Shown here piece by piece: positions 1 to 6,038 of a DNA stretch of 6,051 bases (within the stretch, counting starts at the first letter, position 1; every line of letters starts with the position of its first letter). Under the pieces are notes generated by a model. It ran no database searches and was not told where the DNA came from. It worked only from the letters and a program-made list of their open reading frames with translations. The DNA is from an uncultured Rhodanobacter sp. (GTDB lineage Bacteria > Pseudomonadota > Gammaproteobacteria > Xanthomonadales > Rhodanobacteraceae). Location: NCBI GenBank assembly GCA_903827735.1, contig CAIKJM010000583.1, positions 1-6,051 of the forward strand, read 5' to 3'. A program made the position numbers and the translations under genes.

Positions 1-2
1 AG

Positions 3-275
3 CAAGGGCGATTGGCTGCGCATCTGCTGGATACGCTGGCGCAGCGTCTAGGCCGATCCGACCCCGCCGCGGCGGGCCAGTTCTATCTGCGGCTGGCTCG
101 TCACCAATTCGATTATATGAGGTCGGCCAGCGACTACTCGAAGCTCGTGGCAACGTTGAAAAAGGCGTCCTCGCCGCTTCCGGCCGAGGCGTGGCAGCCT
201 CTGCGGGACACGATCCGCACGGTGCACGCGCGCAAACCCAAGCTGATGGGCCTGCTGACGAGCGCCGGGCTGTAG
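3..275 (+). CDS. C-terminal end of an unidentified protein (5' end outside window)
   Basis: The frame is open from the first bases of the window to a TAG at 273-275, giving the last 90 residues of a longer protein. The nearest in-window start is a TTG at 12-14 with no ribosome binding site, so the true start lies to the left. The tail is soluble and looks helical, with repeated Leu/Ala/Arg positions (for example FYLRLARHQFDYMRSASDY) and a basic end (HARKPKLMGLL). I see no membrane segment and no catalytic motif. The end loosely resembles the C-termini of SWIM zinc-finger or DUF6880-type proteins, but that is a weak memory-based impression and no zinc-binding residues are visible in this part. 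It is separated from mod by 111 bases, so it need not belong to the same operon. Confidence 0.6.
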   Translation, partial: QGRLAAHLLDTLAQRLGRSDPAAAGQFYLRLARHQFDYMRSASDYSKLVATLKKASSPLPAEAWQPLRDTIRTVHARKPKLMGLLTSAGL

Positions 276-289
276 CTGCAGTGTGCAGC
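275..289 (+). other. Short perfect inverted repeat at the stop codon of the left gene
   Basis: GCTGCA and TGCAGC face each other across a 3-base loop (GTG), beginning in the TAG stop of the upstream ORF. The stem could form a small hairpin in the transcript. No run of T follows, so it does not meet the usual pattern of an intrinsic terminator. It may be chance in a GC-rich region. Confidence 0.25.
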
Positions 290-386
290 AACGGGCACCA
301 TGGCTTTCCGGCGCAAGCGTCGCGCGGCTTAAGTCGGCATAATCGTCAGGCCATTTCACCGTTGTACTGAACGAGTCACGCTGCCC
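276..386 (+). promoter_or_regulatory. Intergenic leader, probable promoter region of the mod-hepT-res operon
   Basis: This is the only non-coding gap upstream of the three-gene operon, so its promoter is expected here unless the operon is read from the left gene. The best -10-like hexamer is CATAAT at 338-343, but no good -35 sits 16-18 bases upstream of it. No strong Shine-Dalgarno precedes the mod ATG at 387. I see no clear operator beyond the small inverted repeat at the start of the gap. The assignment rests on position, not on strong motifs. Confidence 0.25.
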
Positions 387-2243
387 ATGCCCGAAATCGT
401 CTTCAAAGGCAAAGAGTACGTTTACAACCATCACCTCACCGTGCCGTACCGGCCGCTGGTGGCGCAGGCGGACAAGGGCGTGGGGCCTGCCGATTTGTCC
501 GGCAACCTGATCATTCATGGCGACAATCTGCATGCCCTGAAAAGCCTGCTGCCGCGCTACGCCGGCGCGGTGGATCTGATCTTTATCGACCCGCCCTACA
601 ACACCGGCAACGAGGGCTGGTGCTACAGCGACGGCGTCAATTCGCCGATCATGAAAGAGTGGCTCTCCACCAATCCGGTCGATGGCGAGGACATGCTGCG
701 GCACGACAAGTGGCTGTGCATGATGTGGCCGCGGCTGGTGCTGCTGCGCGAACTGCTGAGTGAACGCGGTTCCATCTGGATCACGCTGGACGATAACGAA
801 ATCCACCGCGCGCGGATGGTGATGGATGAGATTTTTGGGGAGGATAATTTTGTTGCTACGTGTATTTGGCAGAAAAACTTTTCACCCAAAAATTCTGCTC
901 AGTTTTTCAGTGAAGATCACGACTACGTGTTGGTTATAGCCAAGAATAAAGCCCTATGGCGTCCCAATCTTCTCGAGCGCACGGAAGCCATGGAGGCACG
1001 ATACAACAACCCCGATGGTGATTTGAGAGGGCCGTGGACTTCAGGTGATCTAGCTGCTCGTAACTATTACAGCGAAGGAACCTATCCAATCAAGACGCCG
1101 GGCGGACGTGAAATTTCAGGGCCTCCGCCGGGTACATATTGGCGCTTCAAGAAAGAAAAATTTTTGGAGATGGATCGAGATGGACGTATCTGGTGGGGTG
1201 ATGACAAAAACAATCAACCACGTTTGAAACGATATCTCTCGGATGTAAAACAAGGAAGAACACCGCAGACGCTTTGGTTCTACGATGAAGTTGGACACAC
1301 ACAGGACGCTAAGCGAGTTTTGGTAGAAATGGGACTGCTTGAAGATGGTCTCGGTACAATCACGGCAAAGCCTGTTGCACTTGTCGAGCGAGTTTTGGAG
1401 CTGGCCAGCGAACCAGATTCGATTATCCTCGACAGCTTCGCCGGCTCCGGCACCACCGCACACGCCGTACTCAAGGCCAATGCGAAAGGCAGCGGCACCC
1501 GAAAATTCATTCTGGTGGAAAGCGAGGACTATGCCGATCGCCTCACCGCCGAACGCGTGCGTCGCGCGATTCACGGCTACGCCTGGGTGGGCACGCAGCG
1601 CGAGACGCTGCTGGAAGAAAAGCTGACCTTTACCCAGTTCAAGAAAGCCGACGAGTGGCTGAAAAAGATCGACGCGATCAAGGCCAGCGAAGGCTTCGCC
1701 GAGGGCGATCTGGCCGATCAGGGCACGTCCACGCGCAAGCGCTTCGACAAAATCAGCACCAAGCTCGACGACGGCACGCTGCGCGTGGAGGGCGAAAAAC
1801 GCATTTCCGAGCGGGCGGACGGGCTGGGCGGCGAGTTTACCTATTGCACGCTGGGCGAACCGATCGAGCTGGAAAAGTTGCTCTCCGGCGAACACCTGCC
1901 GACGTTCGAGGCGCTGGGCGCATGGCTGTTCCACACCGCCACGGGCGGCACGCTGGTGGCACGACCCAAGGATGCGCCGGCGTGGTATCTGGGCGAAGCG
2001 AAAGATCGGCACGTGTGGTTGATCTATCGCCCCGAGCTGACCTTTCTGAAAAGCCCGGACGCAGCGCTTACCCTAAGCCGCGCCGCCGAGTTCGGCCAGT
2101 GGGCTGCCGCGCGTGCGGCGGCCGGTTTCGATGCCAAGGCACACCTGGTGTTTGCGCCGGCCAAGTACCTGAGCAATCGCCAGCTGCTGGAGCACGGTGT
2201 GGACTATGCGCCGCTGCCGTTTGCGCTCTACCGGGAGGCTTGA
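387..2243 (+). CDS. mod: Type III restriction-modification system DNA methyltransferase (Mod subunit)
   Basis: This 618-residue protein is a beta-class amino-methyltransferase that transfers a methyl group from S-adenosylmethionine to an adenine in the recognition site. It also supplies sequence recognition for the Mod-Res complex. The catalytic motif DPPY is at residues 68-71 (codons from 588), after a GDNL segment at 45-48. The AdoMet-binding motif DSFAGSGTT comes later, at 349-357 (codons from 1431). DPPY before FxGxG is the beta-class order typical of type III Mod and some solitary enzymes. The region between, about residues 150-340, is the likely target-recognition domain. Length is normal for Mod (about 600-700). 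The ATG at 387 starts with MPEIVFKGKEYV, a sensible N-terminus shortly before the first motif, although its ribosome binding site is poor. The TGA at 2241-2243 is two bases before the hepT start. The res homology downstream makes type III the best class. The recognition sequence cannot be told from the protein. Confidence 0.95.
   Translation: MPEIVFKGKEYVYNHHLTVPYRPLVAQADKGVGPADLSGNLIIHGDNLHALKSLLPRYAGAVDLIFIDPPYNTGNEGWCYSDGVNSPIMKEWLSTNPVDGEDMLRHDKWLCMMWPRLVLLRELLSERGSIWITLDDNEIHRARMVMDEIFGEDNFVATCIWQKNFSPKNSAQFFSEDHDYVLVIAKNKALWRPNLLERTEAMEARYNNPDGDLRGPWTSGDLAARNYYSEGTYPIKTPGGREISGPPPGTYWRFKKEKFLEMDRDGRIWWGDDKNNQPRLKRYLSDVKQGRTPQTLWFYDEVGHTQDAKRVLVEMGLLEDGLGTITAKPVALVERVLELASEPDSIILDSFAGSGTTAHAVLKANAKGSGTRKFILVESEDYADRLTAERVRRAIHGYAWVGTQRETLLEEKLTFTQFKKADEWLKKIDAIKASEGFAEGDLADQGTSTRKRFDKISTKLDDGTLRVEGEKRISERADGLGGEFTYCTLGEPIELEKLLSGEHLPTFEALGAWLFHTATGGTLVARPKDAPAWYLGEAKDRHVWLIYRPELTFLKSPDAALTLSRAAEFGQWAAARAAAGFDAKAHLVFAPAKYLSNRQLLEHGVDYAPLPFALYREA
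841..1380 (+). other. AT-rich target-recognition segment inside mod
   Basis: By hand count this stretch is about 47% G+C (254 of 540), with sub-blocks at 841-900 and 1201-1260 near 35%. Sampled blocks of mod on either side count about 63% (661-720) and about 65% (1441-1620). It uses codons such as ATA, TTG, AAA and TTT that are rare in the flanks. It covers roughly residues 152-331, between the DPPY and FAGSG motifs, where type III Mod proteins carry their DNA target-recognition domain. The composition break suggests replacement of this domain from a donor with lower G+C. The exact edges are approximate. Confidence 0.65.
2233..2238 (+). promoter_or_regulatory. Ribosome binding site of the HEPN toxin gene
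   Basis: GGGAGG lies 7 bases before the GTG at 2246, inside the last codons of mod. It is a near-consensus Shine-Dalgarno at ideal spacing and decides for the GTG over the in-frame ATG at 2276. It also implies that the toxin gene has its own strong translation start and does not depend only on coupling to mod. Confidence 0.7.
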
Positions 2244-2245
2244 AC

Positions 2246-2644
2246 GTGAGCGACAACGACCGTCAGCAGATACGCATGGAGCAATTAGGCAAGGCCACTG
2301 CCGCGCTGAAGCTTGCGCTGCAGCAGCCGGAGGATGAATTTATCCGCGACTCGATCATCAAGCGTTTTGAGCTGTGTTTTGAAACCGCGCGCAAGGCCAT
2401 TCGGCAATGGCTGATGGAGCAGGGCGAGGTACCCGGCCACGCGACCCAAAAAGAAGTGATGGAGGCGGCGTTTCGTACCGGCCTGATCGCCGACGCGGAC
2501 CTCTGGAGCGAATTGACCCGGTGGCGCAACGACAGCACGCATGAATACGAAGAAGCCAGTGCAGTAGCGGCAGCGGCTTTTATTCGCCAGCGCGCGGTGG
2601 ATGCTTTTGATGTGCTGCGTAACGCGTTGGCGAGCCGCACGTGA
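2246..2644 (+). CDS. hepT: HEPN-domain toxin, HI0074/HepT family (nucleotidyltransferase substrate-binding protein)
   Basis: This is a small all-helical protein of 132 residues, a normal length for the HI0074 family. The HEPN signature R-x4-H is at R94-H99 within RNDSTHEY and is extended to R-x4-H-x-Y by Tyr101. In characterised HepT toxins the Arg and His form an RNase active site, and the Tyr is the residue that the partner nucleotidyltransferase modifies with AMP. Other family-like segments are the helix FELCFETARKAIRQWL (residues 41-56) and the GHATQKEVMEAAFRTGLI segment (64-81). The GTG start is chosen for its GGGAGG ribosome binding site; an ATG 10 codons later is the alternative. The gene sits two bases after mod and overlaps the next gene by four bases (GTGA), so all three are one transcription unit. 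The matching antitoxin enzyme is the N-terminal domain of the downstream protein. Toxicity and RNase activity are inferred from the intact motif; a role as a plain substrate-binding partner is possible. Confidence 0.85.
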   Translation: MSDNDRQQIRMEQLGKATAALKLALQQPEDEFIRDSIIKRFELCFETARKAIRQWLMEQGEVPGHATQKEVMEAAFRTGLIADADLWSELTRWRNDSTHEYEEASAVAAAAFIRQRAVDAFDVLRNALASRT

Positions 2645-5600
2645 CCGAGTTCGACAGCACGGCACGCATCGACACGGCACACACGCGAGAGGCTTCGGGC
2701 ATTGCCGGGCGCAGCCTGGCCGCGCTGCTGGCGGCGCTGGAGCGGACGCCAGCGCTTCAGCGCGCCTGGCTGTTCGGCTCCCGCGCCACCGGCGCGCATC
2801 GCCGTGAATCGGATATCGATATCGCGCTGGAGGCGCCGGGGATGTCCGAGGCGGATCGCAGCAGTTTGACCCTGCGGATAGAGGCGCTGGAACTGCTGTA
2901 CGGTGTCGATCTGGTCTGGCTTGACCGCATCACCGATGAGCGCTTTTTATCCAACATCCAGCGTGACCGTCGCCTGCTCTGGGAGGTTTCCCGCCCAGCG
3001 GTCGACGTCGAAGCGATCGGCGGCACCCAGCTGAAGAGTTTCCAGTCCACCGTGTTGACGCAGGTGGGGCGGTATATCGACGAGCTGAAAAAGCAGCAGG
3101 CGACATCGCGTCGGCAGCTCGAGGTTTTGGGAGTGATGGAAGAAATGGAGGAGGTGGCGAAGCAGGCCGCCGACTTCCCGAAAAAAACCTGGGAGGCACT
3201 GCGCAAGCGGAGCGAGCTGCCGCCAGCGTATGTCGATCGGCCGTATTCGAGCCGTTTCGACGGCGCAGGCAACGCGGTGCCGAACGTCTGCCTGAAAATA
3301 CCCACCGGCGGCGGCAAGACCCTGCTGGCCGCTGCCAGCGTGGCCAGCGTGTTTTCGCGCTATCTCGGCCGGCACACCGGCCTGGTGCTGTGGGTCGTGC
3401 CGAACGAGGCGATTTATCGGCAGACGCTGAAAGCGCTGGCCGATCGGGATCATCCCTACCGGCAGATTCTCAACGTGGCCGGCGCGGGCCGGGTCAAGAT
3501 TCTGGAGAAAAACTCGCCGCTGTCGCGCCTGGATACCGACTCGCATTTGTGCGTGATGCTGCTGATGCTGCAGTCGGCCGCACGGCAAAGCAAGGAGACG
3601 CTGCGCTTTTTTCGCGACCGCGGCAATGTGCTGAATTTTGTGCCGCGCGAAGACGATATCGAAGCGCACTGGGCTATGTTGCAGCGGGTGCCTAATCTCG
3701 ATGTCTATGCGCCGTGGGGATCGAACGCCGACGCCGATCAGGATGCCGCGCGGCGGCAAAAAGGCGCGATCATCAAGAGCTCGCTGGGCAATGTGATGCG
3801 ACTGTTGCGCCCCATGGTGGTGATTGACGAGGGCCACCACGCGTATACGGAAAACGCGCTGCGCACGCTGGATGGCTTCAATCCGAGCTTTCTGCTCGAG
3901 CTGTCGGCCACGCCGCGCGTAAAGTCGGAGAAAGCCGGTGGCTCCAATATTCTGGTCGACGTGCGCGGTACCGACCTGGACGCGGCTGAGATGATCAAGC
4001 TGCCCATCCACGTCGAAGTGCGGCGTTGGCCCGACTGGCAGAGCTGTCTGGCGGTGTCGGTGGCCCAGCTGGACGCATTGCAGCGCGAGGCCGATGCTCT
4101 GCGCGGCGAAACGCAGCGGTACATCCGTCCGATCTTGCTGGTGCAGGTGGAGCGAACCGGCGCCGATCTGCGCGATGCCGGTTTCATCCACGCCGAGGAT
4201 GCCAAGGCGCATCTTCTGCAACTGGGCTTCAGCGAAAGCCAGATAGCCATAAAGACGTCCGAAAAAAACGACCTGAAAGCGCCCGAAAACATCGATCTGC
4301 TGTCGCCGAACTGCGCCGTTCGCGCCATCATCACCAAGCAGGCGCTGCAGGAGGGCTGGGACTGCCCCTTCGCCTATGTGCTGTGCGCGCTCGCGGCAGG
4401 ACGCAACCAGAACGCCATGACGCAGCTGGTCGGGCGCATTTTGCGACAGCCGCAGGTGGCGAAAACCGGACGCGCCGATTTGGATGCCTGCTATGTTTTC
4501 TGCCACGAGGCGCGCACGGCCGATGTGGTCAAGAGCATCAAAAAATCACTCGAAACCGAGGGCATGGGCGACCTGGCAATGACCGTGCGCAGCGATACGG
4601 AGGATGCCGAAGCGCCAAAGGCCGTTGCGTTGAAACGGCGGCCCGCGTTTGCAGGGTTGCGGATTTTTGTACCGAAAGTTACCTGGAGCGAGCCCGGCCG
4701 AGCGCGTCGCGAGCTGGTTTACGAGAGCGATGTATTGCAGCGTTTGCCCTGGAGTGATTTCGATACAGCGCGGCTTGCCCGCGATTGGGCGCCGGAAAGT
4801 GCGCCGGCTCTTGGCAGTCGCCTGCTCTATGATCTCTCCGGCTCGCGTCCCGACCCCGCGGCCGATACATCAAAGAACTCGGCAGCGCTGGATCGCGTGC
4901 GGCTGGTGCGATCGCTGTTGGATGTGGCGCCAAACGCGTGGCAGGTTTGGCAGTGGATCGATACCGTGGTGGCGCGTTTGCTCGACACCGGTTACGACGA
5001 GGCGGCGCTGGCGCAGTCAAGCGATTCGCTGGCCGAACGCCTCCGTGTCGATATCGAGGCCGAGCGGGACCGGCTGGCGCAGTCGGTTTTCGACGCGCTG
5101 GTGGCCGATGGGCGCATCCAGTTTCGGCTGCGCGCCGATGCGACTGACTACGCGCTGCCTGACAATGCCACCCTGCAGGTGGCCGGAAAGCCTCAGCTCC
5201 TCATGCGCGAAGACGGCGTGCACCCCGTTGAAAAAAGCCTGCTCGAACCCGCGCTGCGGCTGCCGGACATGAACGAGTTCGAGGCGCAGTTTGCCGGCTA
5301 CCTCGACGAGCGTGCAGCGCTGCAATGGTGGCATCGCAACGTGGCCAAAACCCAGTACGGACTGCAGGGGTGGAAGCGCCATCGCGTCTATCCGGACTTT
5401 ATTTTCGGCGTGGTCTCATCAGCCGGTGTAACCCGCACGGTGGTGCTGGAAACCAAGGGCATGCATCTGGCGGGCTCGCTGGATACCGATTACAAAAAGG
5501 CGCTGCTGCAAAAACTTTCCGATGCCTTCGCCGATGAACGCGGCAGCAAGGCCGGCGAGCTGTCGTTGGGCGCCGGCCACGCCGAGGTGGTCTGCGACCT

Positions 5601-5658
5601 GGTGTTTGACGATGCCTGGCGCGGGAGTCTGGAGAAACGCCACTTCTCCAAGCCATAG
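2641..5658 (+). CDS. res: Fusion of an MNT nucleotidyltransferase (MntA-like antitoxin) to type III restriction subunit Res
   Basis: This single ORF of 1005 residues carries two activities. Residues about 25-116 form a minimal nucleotidyltransferase with the motif GS-x10-D-x-D (G46, S47, D58, D60) and a likely third acidic residue, D90, in YGVDLVW. MNT enzymes of this type use ATP to modify HEPN partners. From about residue 131 (QLKSFQ) the protein is Res: Walker A PTGGGKT at 221-227, Walker B DEGHH at 396-400, SATPR at 422-426, motif V around 565-576 (TKQALQEGWDCP), motif VI QLVGRILRQP at 595-604, and a PD-(D/E)XK nuclease with P918-D919 and E937-T938-K939. Res translocates on DNA using ATP and cuts when partnered with Mod. 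About 875 residues of Res is a normal size. The GTG at 2641 is the first start after an in-frame TAA at 2620. No other ATG, GTG or TTG occurs before the MNT motif, nor between 2866 and 3052. The ribosome binding site is weak (GGCGAG), so translation is probably coupled to hepT. Confidence 0.92.
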   Translation: MTEFDSTARIDTAHTREASGIAGRSLAALLAALERTPALQRAWLFGSRATGAHRRESDIDIALEAPGMSEADRSSLTLRIEALELLYGVDLVWLDRITDERFLSNIQRDRRLLWEVSRPAVDVEAIGGTQLKSFQSTVLTQVGRYIDELKKQQATSRRQLEVLGVMEEMEEVAKQAADFPKKTWEALRKRSELPPAYVDRPYSSRFDGAGNAVPNVCLKIPTGGGKTLLAAASVASVFSRYLGRHTGLVLWVVPNEAIYRQTLKALADRDHPYRQILNVAGAGRVKILEKNSPLSRLDTDSHLCVMLLMLQSAARQSKETLRFFRDRGNVLNFVPREDDIEAHWAMLQRVPNLDVYAPWGSNADADQDAARRQKGAIIKSSLGNVMRLLRPMVVIDEGHHAYTENALRTLDGFNPSFLLELSATPRVKSEKAGGSNILVDVRGTDLDAAEMIKLPIHVEVRRWPDWQSCLAVSVAQLDALQREADALRGETQRYIRPILLVQVERTGADLRDAGFIHAEDAKAHLLQLGFSESQIAIKTSEKNDLKAPENIDLLSPNCAVRAIITKQALQEGWDCPFAYVLCALAAGRNQNAMTQLVGRILRQPQVAKTGRADLDACYVFCHEARTADVVKSIKKSLETEGMGDLAMTVRSDTEDAEAPKAVALKRRPAFAGLRIFVPKVTWSEPGRARRELVYESDVLQRLPWSDFDTARLARDWAPESAPALGSRLLYDLSGSRPDPAADTSKNSAALDRVRLVRSLLDVAPNAWQVWQWIDTVVARLLDTGYDEAALAQSSDSLAERLRVDIEAERDRLAQSVFDALVADGRIQFRLRADATDYALPDNATLQVAGKPQLLMREDGVHPVEKSLLEPALRLPDMNEFEAQFAGYLDERAALQWWHRNVAKTQYGLQGWKRHRVYPDFIFGVVSSAGVTRTVVLETKGMHLAGSLDTDYKKALLQKLSDAFADERGSKAGELSLGAGHAEVVCDLVFDDAWRGSLEKRHFSKP

Positions 5659-5681
5659 ACAGGTATTGATTCAGACCGGTC

Positions 5682-5695
5682 GCTCTCGTAAGAGC
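5682..5695 (+). other. Small hairpin downstream of res
   Basis: GCTCT and AGAGC form a perfect 5-pair stem around a CGTA loop, 24 bases after the res stop. No T run follows on either strand, so it is not a convincing intrinsic terminator. It may stabilise the 3' end of the transcript or be chance. Confidence 0.25.
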
Positions 5696-5716
5696 AGGGA
5701 TTCAGCGACGTTTACC

Positions 5717-5738
5717 ACTGGCATAGCGCCAAGTTTTT
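5717..5738 (+). terminator. Weak candidate intrinsic terminator of the mod-hepT-res operon
   Basis: TGGC (5719-5722) can pair with GCCA (5728-5731) across a 5-base loop. Two more pairs (C5718-G5733, A5717-T5734) form if A5732 bulges out. A run of five T follows at 5734-5738. The layout of stem then T run, about 60 bases after the res stop, is right for a terminator on the + strand, but the stem is short and imperfect. Confidence 0.3.
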
Positions 5739-5817
5739 CGGTAATCGTCTTTTCTGCTGTAGACGGCTGGCGGCCAATTGGAGCCCTATGAGTAGCGGTG
5801 ATTTTTGGCGTAGCGGC

Positions 5818-6027
5818 TCACGTTTTCGGATGTCCGTCAGGCGGCCCGAGCTGCTTCAGCTCTGGATCGATCGCCAACTGCTGCTTCGCATACAGTGCCG
5901 AGCGCCGAGATTGCGCTCGTAAACAAGCGATGTCGGAGTCCGTTAGCCGAGTAGCGGTATTTACCTTAGGTGGAGAGGCGAGTCCTTTTTTCTGAATCAT
6001 CAACTCATAAATGTCATCACCGGTCAT
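5818..6027 (-). CDS. Small protein of unknown function
   Basis: This ORF encodes 69 residues, starting MTGDDIYELMIQKKG and ending in PPDGHPKT. It is hydrophilic, with no signal peptide or membrane segment; a likely helical middle (LTDSDIACLRAQSRRSALYAKQQ) lies between two proline-containing, probably flexible parts. I do not recognise a family. It is judged real because GGAG (6038-6035 on the - strand) precedes the ATG by 7 bases and because it fills a stretch with no competing gene. It faces the res operon tail to tail, with 159 bases between the two stops, so it is a separate transcription unit whose promoter lies beyond the right edge. It could be a small accessory or mobile-element gene, or the remnant of a longer one. 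Confidence 0.5.
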   Translation of the reverse strand: MTGDDIYELMIQKKGLASPPKVNTATRLTDSDIACLRAQSRRSALYAKQQLAIDPELKQLGPPDGHPKT

Positions 6028-6034
6028 GGCCCAT

Positions 6035-6038
6035 CTCC
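6035..6038 (-). promoter_or_regulatory. Ribosome binding site of the small right-hand gene
   Basis: On the - strand GGAG stands 7 bases before the ATG at 6027-6025. This supports translation of the 69-residue ORF and its chosen start. Confidence 0.45.

Noticed and set aside
48..806. Antisense open frame of 252 codons opposite the left gene and the start of mod.
   Set aside because: It runs across two genes and opposes the conserved DPPY region. There is no supporting ribosome binding site or family resemblance.
1293..1303. Short (AC)n run in the mod recognition segment as a phase-variation repeat.
   Set aside because: Only about four dinucleotide units, too few for the repeat-driven phase switching known in some mod genes.
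1655..2245. Long open frame on the + strand running through the end of mod into hepT, which would give hepT a 197-residue N-terminal extension.
   Set aside because: It overlaps the conserved mod frame, and its translation is rich in Arg/Gly/Ala as expected of a shifted GC-rich frame. The GTG at 2246 has a proper ribosome binding site and gives the normal family length.
2947..4506. Antisense open frame of 519 codons opposite res.
   Set aside because: It is a reverse-strand shadow of a GC-rich gene. Its translation is compositionally odd (many Gln, His, Arg), has no recognisable domain, and lies wholly opposite strongly conserved Res motifs.
5668..5705. GATTCAG repeated at 5668-5674 and 5699-5705 as possible attachment or duplication sites.
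   Set aside because: Seven bases only, around a small hairpin, with no integrase or insertion sequence in the window.
5848..5862. Inverted repeat GAGCTG-CTT-CAGCTC as a terminator.
   Set aside because: It lies inside the small - strand gene near its 3' end and has no T run on either strand.
5790..5958. Repeated GTAGCGG at 5792, 5810 and 5951, with GAGTAGCGGT at 5790 and 5949, as possible iterons or binding sites.
   Set aside because: Three copies at irregular spacing (18 and 141 bases), two outside and one inside the small - strand gene. There is no symmetry or further conservation, so chance is the simplest reading.
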